From: JACCYI01 sp036389195
GTDB taxonomy: Bacteria; Actinomycetota; Thermoleophilia; Solirubrobacterales; Solirubrobacteraceae
Assembly (NCBI GenBank): GCA_036389195.1
Contig: DASVQH010000354.1
Coordinates: 1-37,207, forward strand
Length of the DNA: 37,207 nt
Direction of reading: 5' to 3'
The notes below the pieces were generated by a model, which did not search any database, was not told the origin of the DNA, and saw only the letters and a program-made list of their open reading frames with translations. Positions 23,427 through 31,068 of the stretch are shown here, in pieces. A program made the translations under genes and the position numbers. Positions within the stretch are counted from its first letter, which is position 1; every line of letters starts with the position of its first letter.

Positions 23427-23636
23427 GTCGGCGACGCGGGCGCTTGACGGACGAGCGCTAATGGTGGGCGTCCCCGCCGCCGGGGCGTGTGGGCTCAAAA
23501 GCCATGAGCGACCATGTGTACCCGCTCGGCGAGCACTGGCAGCGCGGCGGCCTGCCTCGGATAATCGCCGCATGACATCTCGCTCCTGCGCTGTTGGTGT
23601 CCTCCGTTCCGCCGCTTCGTCTGCAGATCGGGCCGT

Positions 23637-24557
23637 ATGATCGCCCTCACCGCCACCGCCGACGAGCCGCGCATCGCCCTCACGGAGGTCCCGGATCCGG
23701 CTCCCTTGCCCGACCAGGCGCTCGTGTCCGTCCGCGCGGTCTCGATCAATCGCGGGGAGTGCGTGCGCCTCATGGACCTCCCCCCGGGCAGCGTGACGGG
23801 CTGGGATCTCGCCGGCGTCGTTGAGCAGGCCGCGGCCGACGGTTCCGGGCCTCCGGCCGGCAGTCGAGTCGTCGGGATGGTCAATCCCGGCGCGTGGGCG
23901 CAACTGGTGGCCGTGCCGACCGACACGCTGGCGGTGCTGCCGGATTCGGTCAGCTTCGCCCAGGCGGCGACGCTTCCCATCGCCGGTATGACGGCGCTGA
24001 TCGCGCTCCAGATCGGCGGCACCCCGATCGGGCGCCGTGTCCTGGTGACGGGCGCGACCGGCGGGGTCGGCCGCTTCGCCATCCAGCTCGCCGCGCTCGG
24101 GGGTGCGCACGTCACCGCGCTCGTCCGCGACCCAGCGCAGAGTGAAGTGCTGACGCGCCTCGGAGCGCACGAGGTCGTCACGGAGCTCGACGGCGAGTGG
24201 GACGTCGTCGTCGAAGGCGTGGGAGGCAGGGTCCTCGGCGAGGCGATCCGCCACGTCGCTGCGCGGGGCACCGTCGTCTCCTTCGCGAGCACGACCCCAG
24301 ACGAGACGAGCTTCCCGACCCGCGACCTGTTCGGCCGTGCGCCCGGCGCCAAGGTGCAGGGCCTCTTGGTGTTCCCGGAGCTCAAGCACGTGACAGGAGG
24401 CGGGACCGCGCTGCTCACCGACCTCGCCCAGCTCGTCGGCGAGGGCCGACTGGACTGCTCCATCGAGCGCGAGGCCGACTGGGACGACGCCGGCGCCCAG
24501 GTCCGCGCGCTACTCGACCGGACCGTGACCGGCAAGGTCGTGCTCAACGTGACCTGA
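23637..24557 (+). CDS. Quinone oxidoreductase-like MDR protein (zinc-free)
   Basis: 306 residues, NADPH-dependent reductase of the medium-chain family. The N-terminal GroES-like part has SVRAVSINRGECVRL and TGWDLAGVV without the zinc cysteines. The Rossmann part is clear: AQAATLPIAGMTALIAL, then RVLVTGATGGVGRFAIQLA (the AxxGxxG form of quinone oxidoreductases), GAHVTALVRDPAQSEVLTRLGAHEVV, VVVEGVGGRVLGEAIRHV, and the closing TGKVVLNV. The substrate is unknown, probably a quinone or enone. A single gene in the accessory region but of a common chromosomal type. Confidence 0.88.
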   Translation: MIALTATADEPRIALTEVPDPAPLPDQALVSVRAVSINRGECVRLMDLPPGSVTGWDLAGVVEQAAADGSGPPAGSRVVGMVNPGAWAQLVAVPTDTLAVLPDSVSFAQAATLPIAGMTALIALQIGGTPIGRRVLVTGATGGVGRFAIQLAALGGAHVTALVRDPAQSEVLTRLGAHEVVTELDGEWDVVVEGVGGRVLGEAIRHVAARGTVVSFASTTPDETSFPTRDLFGRAPGAKVQGLLVFPELKHVTGGGTALLTDLAQLVGEGRLDCSIEREADWDDAGAQVRALLDRTVTGKVVLNVT

Positions 24558-24599
24558 CGGTCGCATCGCACGGCCAGCTACCGAGAGGAGACGTCGCCG

Positions 24600-24824
24600 G
24601 TGTGCTCGACGATGCGCGAGTGGCTCACGGCCACGCTCGAAGCGATCCACGCCGAACGCCTCAGGAAGGACGAGCGCTGCAGGGACGCCGGCGGCGAGCG
24701 GTACGACGACCGGATCCGGCTCGACGGGATCGTCAGTAGGCGAGACGGTGGCCGACCGTGCTCTATCGCTCGACGCCGGCGTCGGGCTCGACGCCCTCGG
24801 CGAAAGCCACGTCGAGGTGACTGA
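24600..24824 (+). CDS. Possible small protein (uncertain)
   Basis: GTG 24600 (or ATG 24612) follows GAGAGGAG by about nine bases. The first 45 residues look protein-like (MREWLTATLEAIHAERLRKDERC, then ERYDDRIRLDGIV), but the tail becomes arginine-rich and overlaps the converging gene, so the frame may be broken near 24735. Confidence 0.25.
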   Translation: MCSTMREWLTATLEAIHAERLRKDERCRDAGGERYDDRIRLDGIVSRRDGGRPCSIARRRRRARRPRRKPRRGD

Positions 24825-24969
24825 GGTCCTCCACCCGATGCTCGATCTTGATGCCGTTGTCGCGATCGCGTTGGCGCTGCTCCTTGCGCAGGATGCTCGC
24901 CTGGCGCTTCTCGCGCACCTTCGCCTCGCGGTTCAGCTTCGCGAACGTCGTCTTCTTTCTGCCAGCCAT
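24763..24969 (-). CDS. Small basic helical protein
   Basis: 68 residues. The ATG at 24969 has a perfect GGAGG six bases upstream. The N-terminal half is strongly basic and helical (MAGRKKTTFAKLNREAKVRE, then KRQASILRKEQRQRDRDNG), the C-terminal half acidic (HRVEDLSHLDVAFAEGVEPD). Looks like a nucleic-acid- or ribosome-associated small protein. I recall similar sequences in Thermoleophilia, not by search. Function unknown. Confidence 0.7.
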   Translation of the reverse strand: MAGRKKTTFAKLNREAKVREKRQASILRKEQRQRDRDNGIKIEHRVEDLSHLDVAFAEGVEPDAGVER

Positions 24970-25176
24970 GGTGGACCTCCAGGTCGTGCAAGCGGCTGCG
25001 GCCCGAGTAGGCACGACGGCGGCGCGTGAGCACGGTTTCTCCGGCCGGCGGACGCGCGACCTCGCCCATGAAGGCTAGCTGCGTCCACACCGAAGGCGAC
25101 TCCACAAAGCGCGCCGAGGCTCTGCAGGGCGAGCCGCTCCCAGGCGAGGGTGCGCTCGGCAGCCCGAAGTGCCGTC

Positions 25177-25557
25177 CTATGACTCGGGGGTGCTCGGCCT
25201 CCCGCCGGCCACGCTCCATGCGGGCTTCCCACCCGCCGCGTTCGACGTGACCGTCTTCCCGACGATCAAGAAGCGGACCTCCTCGTCCGCCCTCGGGCGA
25301 TGCTCGACGCCCCGGGGGACGACCAGCAATTCCCCGCTGTTGACGACGACGTCACCCGACCGGAGCTCCACGACCAGCGTGCCGTGCGTGACGAGGAAGA
25401 CCTCATCCTGATCCTCGTGCGCGTGCCACTCCGTGGAGCCGATGCCCTTCGCCGCCCTGAACAGACTGCCGTTGGCTTCGCCGATCTCCTCCTGCGACCA
25501 GAACTCAGGCCGGGCGGCAGCGACCTCATCGACGGCGATGGCGCGGGGTTGTTCCAT
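25177..25557 (-). CDS. Single-domain cupin protein
   Basis: 126 residues. Cupin motif 1 reads EWHAHEDQDEVFLVTHGTLVVEL (His, His, Glu metal ligands present), motif 2 reads GELLVVPRGVEHRPRADEE (final His present), with an inter-motif stretch of about 16 residues, as in small mononuclear cupins. A metal-dependent enzyme or sugar/ligand-binding role is possible; the family does not settle it. Start ATG 25557 is preceded by a -10-like TAGTGT at leaderless spacing. Isolated gene with a long empty region upstream. Confidence 0.85.
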   Translation of the reverse strand: MEQPRAIAVDEVAAARPEFWSQEEIGEANGSLFRAAKGIGSTEWHAHEDQDEVFLVTHGTLVVELRSGDVVVNSGELLVVPRGVEHRPRADEEVRFLIVGKTVTSNAAGGKPAWSVAGGRPSTPES

Positions 25558-25563
25558 CCGTCG

Positions 25564-25569
25564 ACACTA
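25564..25569 (-). promoter_or_regulatory. Possible -10 box of the cupin gene, leaderless
   Basis: On the minus strand TAGTGT lies six bases before the cupin ATG, with no Shine-Dalgarno sequence between. Confidence 0.4.
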
Positions 25570-25989
25570 CGCCGCTCACCCGACCCACGCGAACGCGCGC
25601 TGTCCGAACGCTCCAGTCGAGCCAGCAGCGCGGCGCCCCGCGTTCGGTTCGCTAACGGGACTGCTCAAGCAGGCCGGCGGTCTGCGCAATGCGCGACAAC
25701 CATTTTCTTCGAGTCCCTGATCGACGTCAACCTCGAAACCAACGAGGAACGCGGTTTCGTCGTTGAGACCATCATGGGCGACGCGGATTGAACGGCTCGG
25801 TCCTGCTCCGCAACAAATGGGCGTGAGCGCGCAAGCCGGGCGACAGATTGGCCGCACGCACTCCTGCCGCTGTCGAGGACACTGAAGAGGCCAAAGCGGT
25901 CACTGCTGCTGGCGAGGACGGGCAGTGAACCAAACCGGCTGTCTCGCTCGCACTCTGCGCGAAACGCGCTACTGCAGGACGGTGGCGGC

Positions 25990-26022
25990 GCCGCTGCTTC
26001 TTTCACGCGAGGCAAGAGCGGC
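25990..26022 (+). repeat. Hairpin repeat copy 4
   Basis: GCCGCT ... AGCGGC ends, with TGCTTCTTTCACGCGAGGCA inside; core resembles the other copies with A for G in the loop (CACGCGAG). Confidence 0.45.
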
Positions 26023-26040
26023 GGCCGCAGCGTGGCTGCT

Positions 26041-26068
26041 GTCGCTTATCGCGCAAAGCAGAAGCGAC
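26041..26068 (+). repeat. Hairpin repeat copy 5
   Basis: GTCGCTTATCGCGCAAAGCA followed by GAAGCGAC: stem GTCGCTT/AAGCGAC, loop containing ATCGCGC. Closest to the inferred consensus. Confidence 0.6.
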
Positions 26069-26455
26069 TGACGGACGCGCCTCCGAGTGTCGCTCGTCGT
26101 AGTCAGAGGTGGTGGGGTCTGACCCGGCGCCTGTGCTCCTACCCCCAGGGAGCGAGCGGGATGCGACAGTTGGTGGCCCGGTTCACCGGAACGGAGGGCC
26201 AGCGCATGTACCGAGACCGAACGCCCTGGCTGGTTTCTCGTTCAAGCCAGACGCCGATCCGTCACGGGCGCCTTCGCCGTGGCAGACGGCGGCGCGCGAT
26301 GGGCAGTTGCCTTGGGGCACTGCCGATGGCCGCGGCGCGTTGGCACTCGCTGGCGGAAGGTGGCGACACAGGACCCGGGTCGCACGATCCATCAATAGCG
26401 TGCGGGCATCACGGCTGAGACCCCCACGGAGCTTCTGAAGACCCTCCGCGGCGCG

Positions 26456-28444
26456 TTGATCGATATGGAGCGCGCGGCGAAGTCGTATGCCCCTATGGAT
26501 GAGCGGGGCCTACGCGACACCGTCGTGGCCGTGCTCCGCGGCGGCAGCTTCCCGGCCGAAGGGGAGGCGCATAACGTGTCCGGGCACGCGGACATCGTCG
26601 TGCGCGACGGTGCCCGCACGATACTCGTCGCCGAGTGCAAGATCTGGGACGGCGCGAGCAAGGCGTGCGCCGCGCTCGACCAACTGCTTGGCTACACCAC
26701 TTGGCGCGATGAGGACATCGCGCTGATCTTCTTCGTTGCGAGCTCGAACATCGAAGAAATTGTGGAGCGCGCGACTAAGGCGCTGCGCGAGCACGAATTG
26801 GTAGTCGACGCTATCGACACATCGGATGTCGCCGATCGCGCGTTTGTGGTGGGGGCGCCGGACGCGCCGAGGCGCCGCCGACGCCTACACGTCTACTTCT
26901 GCCATCTGCCTGGGCGCAGGAGGCGAAGCCGGGCGCGCGCACCGATCAATGATCACGCGGACGGGCGGGAGCCCGAGTCTGCCGAGCGCGAGATGCAGGT
27001 TCCGCGCGAGCCCGGGCTGACCATCGAACTTGAGTCGCCGACGTTGGCCAGCGCGGCCGGCTCGGGTGGCACTCGCATCATCGATCCGATCTCCGGTGTG
27101 ATGACGATCGACGATCGCGACCGCCTGCTCCTGGATCACCCCCGCGTTCAGCTTTTGCGGAGCCGTCGGGCGTCGGGTATCAGCTACCTCGTCTACCCGA
27201 CGGCGGGGTTCTCGCGTTTCAATCAAGGCTTGGGCGCTATGGCTCGGGCCGCGCAGTTCGTCAGTCATTTGAACCGCGTCGCGGCGCGGTCGCGCTCGTT
27301 TGCACCGCTCGACTCGCTGGCCCTCCGCTGGTCGCGGGCGAGCGCGCTGCTCTCCACCCTGAGTGCCCCGCCTCTCACCGGGCCACTAGAGCTGCTTACC
27401 CGCGGCTCAACCGACCTAGAGCGCCTGCGCGACACGCTCGTCCGTAGAACGCTTCCGGGGGGGTCGCTCGCTGACCTCCTCGACGTGCTCCTGCCTACCT
27501 TCGTCTCAGCGCGGCCGAGCGAAATATTGCCCGCCGTCCTGGCGGGCAATCTCGGGGCCGCGCCACCCGAGTACGCGGCAGCCATAGAGCTCGCGCTTGG
27601 CCCCGGAGGCGCCGCGGAGCTCGACCTCGTGGTTCGCAATCTTCACGGCATCGGGACCCGTCAGGCAGTCGACATCGACCGGCTGGCGAGTGCACTCGTG
27701 CTGGTGGAGACCGAGTTGGGCTGGCGCCCAGCGTTCGATGCGCGCGCGCGCCGGGGCGCGCTGCGTCTGGATATCTTGCATGCGCTCAACAGCGCACTCG
27801 TGTCCGCGCAGCACCTTCATCACGTCGTGATGGAGCACCGCACGCTGAGCGGGCTGAATGCCCTGATTGAGCGCGTCTGCGCGACGCTAGCCGCGACCCT
27901 CGATGAGTCGGGATCGCGAGCGCTCGCCGAGCGTCTCGGCGACGCCTCCGACGAGGCGGCCGTTGCCGAGCTCGCAAGCGCCGCAGCGGCCACGTCGTCG
28001 AGCGGGCAGCCGCTCGCGATGCTCATTGAGAGGGCCTTCCGCAGGCGCGCGTTGCCGACACAGCTCTTAGTACTCGGGCAAGACGCGCTGAACTACTCGG
28101 CAAGCGAGGCGGTCGCGGCCGCTCAGCCCGGCGTCGCCGGCGCCCAGTGTCGGCGCGAGGCTATGGAAAAGCTGGAGAGCGAAATCGGACTCAGGCCGTG
28201 CTCGCTCTTTGTCAGTGTCTCGCGCGTAAGCGAGCCGCGACTGGCGCACGCGCACGTGCTCACGCCGGACGGCAGCGGCACACTTGCGGATCTTCAGGAA
28301 CTGCACGGCGGCTGGCCGTCGTCGAGCTACGCCGCACGTCCGGGACGCGTGCGAGTGTATGTCAATCCGGGGCTCGTTCAGCGTGGCACTGTGGGGTTCG
28401 AGGTCCTCGCCGGCAGTGTTCGTGAGCGACTCGTCAGTGGCTGA
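26456..28444 (+). CDS. PD-(D/E)XK nuclease fused to a degenerate HD-domain
   Basis: 662 residues from TTG 26456 (ATG 26465 is the alternative); the frame stays open and protein-like back to a TAG at 26396 (ITAETPTELLKTLRGAL), so the true start is unclear. Residues 10-115 form a restriction-endonuclease fold with intact site: GHADIVVRDG (Asp46), VAECKIWDG (Glu60, Lys62) and DQLLGYTTWRDEDIALIFF. A basic linker (138-162) follows. Residues 205-475 align with dGTPase/SAMHD1-type HD proteins: RIIDPISGVMTIDDRDRLLL, VQLLRSRRASGISYLVYPTA, GFSRFNQGLGAMARAAQF, and near the end VDIDRL and SAQHLHHVVMEHR. But the metal ligands are gone: HTRFEHSLG reads FSRFNQGLG, and LLHDIGHGPFSH reads LLSTLSAPPLTG. Hence an active-looking nuclease with a pseudo-HD, perhaps a nucleotide sensor. 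Bracketed by hairpin repeats. Confidence 0.72.
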   Translation: MIDMERAAKSYAPMDERGLRDTVVAVLRGGSFPAEGEAHNVSGHADIVVRDGARTILVAECKIWDGASKACAALDQLLGYTTWRDEDIALIFFVASSNIEEIVERATKALREHELVVDAIDTSDVADRAFVVGAPDAPRRRRRLHVYFCHLPGRRRRSRARAPINDHADGREPESAEREMQVPREPGLTIELESPTLASAAGSGGTRIIDPISGVMTIDDRDRLLLDHPRVQLLRSRRASGISYLVYPTAGFSRFNQGLGAMARAAQFVSHLNRVAARSRSFAPLDSLALRWSRASALLSTLSAPPLTGPLELLTRGSTDLERLRDTLVRRTLPGGSLADLLDVLLPTFVSARPSEILPAVLAGNLGAAPPEYAAAIELALGPGGAAELDLVVRNLHGIGTRQAVDIDRLASALVLVETELGWRPAFDARARRGALRLDILHALNSALVSAQHLHHVVMEHRTLSGLNALIERVCATLAATLDESGSRALAERLGDASDEAAVAELASAAAATSSSGQPLAMLIERAFRRRALPTQLLVLGQDALNYSASEAVAAAQPGVAGAQCRREAMEKLESEIGLRPCSLFVSVSRVSEPRLAHAHVLTPDGSGTLADLQELHGGWPSSSYAARPGRVRVYVNPGLVQRGTVGFEVLAGSVRERLVSG

Positions 28445-28735
28445 TCGGCGGCCTCATTCGGTCGTCTCGAGTGAGCAGCCTCGAGTCTGCGGCGTCGTCG
28501 TCGCCTGCTAGGTAGCCGGCTCTGGACGTAGCTACCTACCGCTTCCACCCACGCAGTTCGATCGCGGGCTGTCGTCTTTCGCACAAAAGCAGCAGCCGCG
28601 GAGCGGCGCGCCTCAGATCTGCGTGTGAAGAGCAGTTCGTGTTCAGGTGCTCAGAGCTTGCCGGTCAGGGCCGCCTACCAGGTAGCAGAACGAGCGATGC
28701 GCGAGCCGCTAAGCCAACTGGTTTCGAGCCTCCAC
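28445..28735. other. Non-coding gap
   Basis: No gene supported. Contains hairpin repeat copy 6 and, at 28711-28731, a short tRNA T-arm-like stretch (GGTTTCGAGCC) with no cloverleaf around it. Confidence 0.45.
28567..28597 (+). repeat. Hairpin repeat copy 6
   Basis: GGCTG ... CAGCC ends around TCGTCTTTCGCACAAAAGCAG; inner CTTT/AAAG can also pair. It lies about 120 bases after the nuclease/pseudo-HD gene. Confidence 0.5.
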
Positions 28736-29583
28736 TCACTCGGCTTCCTCCGGCGGGTCGTTGGTCTCACCGGGGCGTGACCTCAGGATCTCGCTCACGC
28801 GATTCCGACGCGGAAGGTACTGGACCTCGGCACCGTAGAGCGCGGCTTGTTGACCAATCTCGGCCCTGACGTCTTCGGGAAGATGTACCGACCGAATACC
28901 CACCTTACGAAGACTCGTGTGGTTCATTACCCTGGCTTCTTCGTCGTACGGCTGGACGAGGCGTTCTACCTCTTCAATGAGAGGGTGGTCCTCGGCCAGG
29001 CGCGTGGTCACGAACGGACCTGCCGAGCCGGATTGCCGACTGGCGAGGCTACGTACGGTGTCGAGGGTCTCCTCGAGCAACTCGCGTTCGGTTCGGGTCG
29101 GGCCCTCTGACTGGTCCTCGGAGGCGAACCGACTCTCGATCTCGGCGAGTGCCTCCTCGATCTGAGGTAGCCACACTTCCAGGGCCTTCTCGATCCGTCG
29201 ACCAGGTAGCGCCTCGTCAAGCACTGCGTTGATGGAGCGAACGATCCGGATTAGACCATCGCGTGTGGCTGGTTGAGCTTGGAACTGGCCGAGCGGCACC
29301 TGAACGTCGGACGGCTTCAAATCTACGGCGAGCGGAACTACTCGGCTGGTATCAACCGACTTTGCCAGCGCTCCAGCCTCGAAGTTGAGCCAGGTTGACG
29401 ATTGGTTCGCGCGTGTAACGCAGACGATTCCGAAGCTGGACTCGTCGAGTCGACGTGCAATCTCGGTTTGCCAGCGGCTGCCCGCATAGATGTCCTCGGA
29501 GGAAACAAAAGGGTCCACCTGACCCGGAGCGCCTCGGCAACGGCGCGGCTCTTTGATCCGGACCAGCTGATAAAGATTGTCAC
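28736..29583 (-). pseudogene. TIR-domain protein gene broken by a small deletion
   Basis: GTG 29583 opens with MTIFISWSGSKSRAVAEALR, the typical start of a TIR_2 protein. In this frame the sense is then lost. The next frame carries on with VDPFVSSEDIYAGSRWQTEI, then SFGIVCVTRANQSSTWLNFEAGALAKSVD (the Glu of FEAGAL is the NAD-cleaving residue in this family), VPLAVDLKPSDVQVPLGQFQAQ and a long helical C-terminus ending at 28736. Relatives have about eight residues (like DWLPxVxQ) between EALR and VDPF; a deletion of some 22-25 bases near 29518-29524 would explain both the loss and the shift. An intact open frame begins only at TTG 29596 in the second frame, without the first strand. TIR proteins are NADase effectors in phage defence. 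A sequencing error is less likely, since bases are missing. Confidence 0.7.
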
Positions 29584-29640
29584 CGATCGAAGTCAAGCAC
29601 GGTTACGGTGCAACTGCCGTCCCAGTCCGCCGACGACTTG

Positions 29641-29668
29641 CGCTTTCGCGTGAAGCAGAAGTGACCGC
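29641..29668 (+). repeat. Hairpin repeat copy 7
   Basis: CGCTTTCGCGTGAAGCAGAA followed by GTGACCGC: core CTTTCGCGTGAAG pairs (CTT/AAG) around TCGCGTG, matching the common GAAGCAGAAG(C/T)GAC tail of copy 5. It lies upstream of the TIR gene start. Confidence 0.55.
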
Positions 29669-29716
29669 GCTCGGACCCGCGAGTGCGGATGCGCGTGGCC
29701 CTGTGTCTCCCGGGGC

Positions 29717-29911
29717 TCAGCGCTCCCGTCGCCAGACGACCGCCAGTGTCACCACCCACACGACCCCGGCGACGAGCAGCAGCTGCGCATAGGGCGACGC
29801 GTCCTCGCCGCGGACGAGCTGGACGACCACGGCGACGAGCAGGGCAAGCGAGAGGACGTTCCCGATGGCTCGCTCGGCCGCGTGCTCGGCCCGGCGCCCG
29901 GCGTTCGCTTC
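29717..29911 (-). pseudogene. Membrane-protein fragment without a start codon
   Basis: The frame reads EANAGRRAEHAAERAIGNVL, then SLALLVAVVVQLVRG, EDASPYAQ and LLLVAGVVWVVTLAVVWRRER, i.e. an amphipathic helix and two membrane segments, with codons ending in G or C. No ATG, GTG or TTG occurs between the TGA upstream (about 29955) and the first membrane helix. It is probably a 5'-truncated or frameshifted gene at the end of the DUF998 operon; a non-standard start is possible. Confidence 0.5.
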
Positions 29912-29924
29912 CCATTCCGGGCGA

Positions 29925-30536
29925 CTACCCGGCGCCGACCGACCCGCGACCCATCATGGCGCCGGCGAACGCCCACTGCCAGGCGCACCCGACGAGGATG
30001 AATCCGCGCTGGCCGACGCCGGGCGCGTCGAGCCCGGCCGCGACCATGATGGGGACGATCGCCACAAGGACCACCGCCAACGCAAGCACCACGAGCCGGT
30101 AGCGCCGATCCGGCACGAGCCGCAGCGACGCCACCGCGGCGACCAGCAGCCCGGCGAGGATGGCCAGGGTGCCGAGGTCGTGCAGGCGCCCGCCCGTTGT
30201 GCGCACGACTCCCGAAGGAAGCTCCCCGCCGACGGTCTGCGTCGCGAACGTCGCCGCCACGAGCAGCCCAACGGTCGCAGCGCCGAGCGCGACGGCGGCG
30301 AACGCCCGGGCCACCGGACGGCGGCGCGAAGCCCGCGCGGCGAGGGCGGCACACGCCCCCGTCGCCACCGCCCACGCCAGGAACGCGATGACCTGGACCG
30401 GCGCCGTCGACCCGTGCGCGTACTCGCTGATGAAGTGGTCTGCGGGCGAGAACCGGGGACGGAGCGCGTGCTCGAGCGCGACGAGGCCGACGAACGCGAT
30501 CAGGCCGCCGCGGGCGACGGTGACGAGCCGAGGCAT
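29925..30536 (-). CDS. DUF998 membrane protein
   Basis: 203 residues, six predicted membrane helices, matching DUF998: an N-terminal helix VTVARGGLIAFVGLVALEHA, then the conserved HFISEYAHG region, APVQVIAFLAWAVATGACAALA, AFAAVALGAATVGLLVAATF, the loop GVVRTTGGRLHDLGTLAILAGLLVAAVA (family x-x-x-x-x-H-x-x-x-A), RLVVLALAVVLVAIVPIMVAAG and GFILVGCAWQWAFAGAM. Function unknown. It follows the acetyltransferase on the same strand by 31 bases, at the end of the mce-ychF run. Confidence 0.85.
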   Translation of the reverse strand: MPRLVTVARGGLIAFVGLVALEHALRPRFSPADHFISEYAHGSTAPVQVIAFLAWAVATGACAALAARASRRRPVARAFAAVALGAATVGLLVAATFATQTVGGELPSGVVRTTGGRLHDLGTLAILAGLLVAAVASLRLVPDRRYRLVVLALAVVLVAIVPIMVAAGLDAPGVGQRGFILVGCAWQWAFAGAMMGRGSVGAG

Positions 30537-30567
30537 CCCCCGGCTACGACACGCGCCCGCGCCCGGA

Positions 30568-31056
30568 TCAGCCGCCCGCGCCGGGTCGCTCGGCGTAGAT
30601 CGGGCGCTCGAAAGGCCAGCGCTCGGCGAGCCAGCGCGACACCGCGGCGTAGAGCGGACCGTCCAGCTCGGCCACGTCGGCGCGCACCCAGGAGCGGACC
30701 TGCGCGTCGCCGCCGCCGTCGCCGCGGCCCTCCTTCACCGGGTAGATGTACAGGCAGCCGATGACCTCCGAGGTCCCCGGCCGGAGCACCGTGTAGGTGA
30801 ATCCGACGCGCTCGACGAAATCTCGCGCGTGCCGCTCCAGATCAGCCCGGTTCGCCTCGAGCGTCATGCCCTCGGCCGGCGGCCAACCCCAGGACTCGAG
30901 GCCAGGCGTCGCCTGAATGTGCGGGATGCTCGCCATCCACGCCGCGTGGTCGGACTCGTTGTGCTGCGGACCTAGAGGCACCAACCGGAACTCGGGCAGC
31001 GCCAGCTCCAGCGGCGGATCGAAGTCATCGGGCACGAACGGCGACGAAGAGCTCAC
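30568..31056 (-). CDS. GNAT-like N-acetyltransferase
   Basis: 162 residues, GTG start with AGAGG nine bases upstream. The pattern FVPDDFDPPLELALPEFRLVPLGPQHNESDHAAWMASI, WGWPPAEGMTLEANRADLERHARDFVERVGFTYTVLRPG, then EVIGCLYIYPVKEG, resembles a known actinobacterial GNAT subgroup. The acetyl-CoA loop would lie in the GRGDGGGDAQVRSWV stretch, but the usual Q/R-x-x-G-x-G/A loop is not clear, so cofactor binding is unproven. The substrate is unknown. It follows ychF by 12 bases. Confidence 0.78.
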   Translation of the reverse strand: MSSSSPFVPDDFDPPLELALPEFRLVPLGPQHNESDHAAWMASIPHIQATPGLESWGWPPAEGMTLEANRADLERHARDFVERVGFTYTVLRPGTSEVIGCLYIYPVKEGRGDGGGDAQVRSWVRADVAELDGPLYAAVSRWLAERWPFERPIYAERPGAGG

Positions 31057-31068
31057 GACGACGAACCT

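Larger units (their letters stand above)
25570..26398. other. Long non-coding or decayed region
   Basis: About 830 bases with no convincing gene on either strand. It contains hairpin repeat copies at 25990 and 26041, a degenerate stem TCACTGC/GCAGTGA at 25900-25928, and an 8-base inverted pair CCGAACGC/GCGTTCGG around 25605-25653. Because the downstream nuclease lacks the N-terminal domain its relatives usually have, part of this stretch may be a decayed 5' portion of that gene. Confidence 0.5.

Noticed and set aside
22812..24389. Long minus-strand frame of 525 residues across the quinone oxidoreductase gene
   Set aside because: Above about 23430 it is the antisense of the clear plus-strand oxidoreductase; only its C-terminal part is kept as a gene.
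25665..26015. Minus-strand frame of 116 residues in the gap upstream of the nuclease gene
   Set aside because: Irregular composition, no ribosome site, no recognisable fold, and it covers hairpin repeat sequence.
26109..26160. GGGGTCTGACCC-like short palindrome as the end of an insertion sequence
   Set aside because: A single copy with no transposase, no matching opposite end and no target duplication seen.
28700..28735. tRNA-like T-arm (GGTTTCGAGCC) suggesting a tRNA 3' end or attachment site
   Set aside because: No T-stem pairs properly, no anticodon arm at the right distance and no acceptor stem; no integrase gene is in the window and I found no second copy.
18408..29668. CRISPR array
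   Set aside because: The repeats are palindromic, scattered kilobases apart and imperfect; there are no regular spacers and no cas genes.
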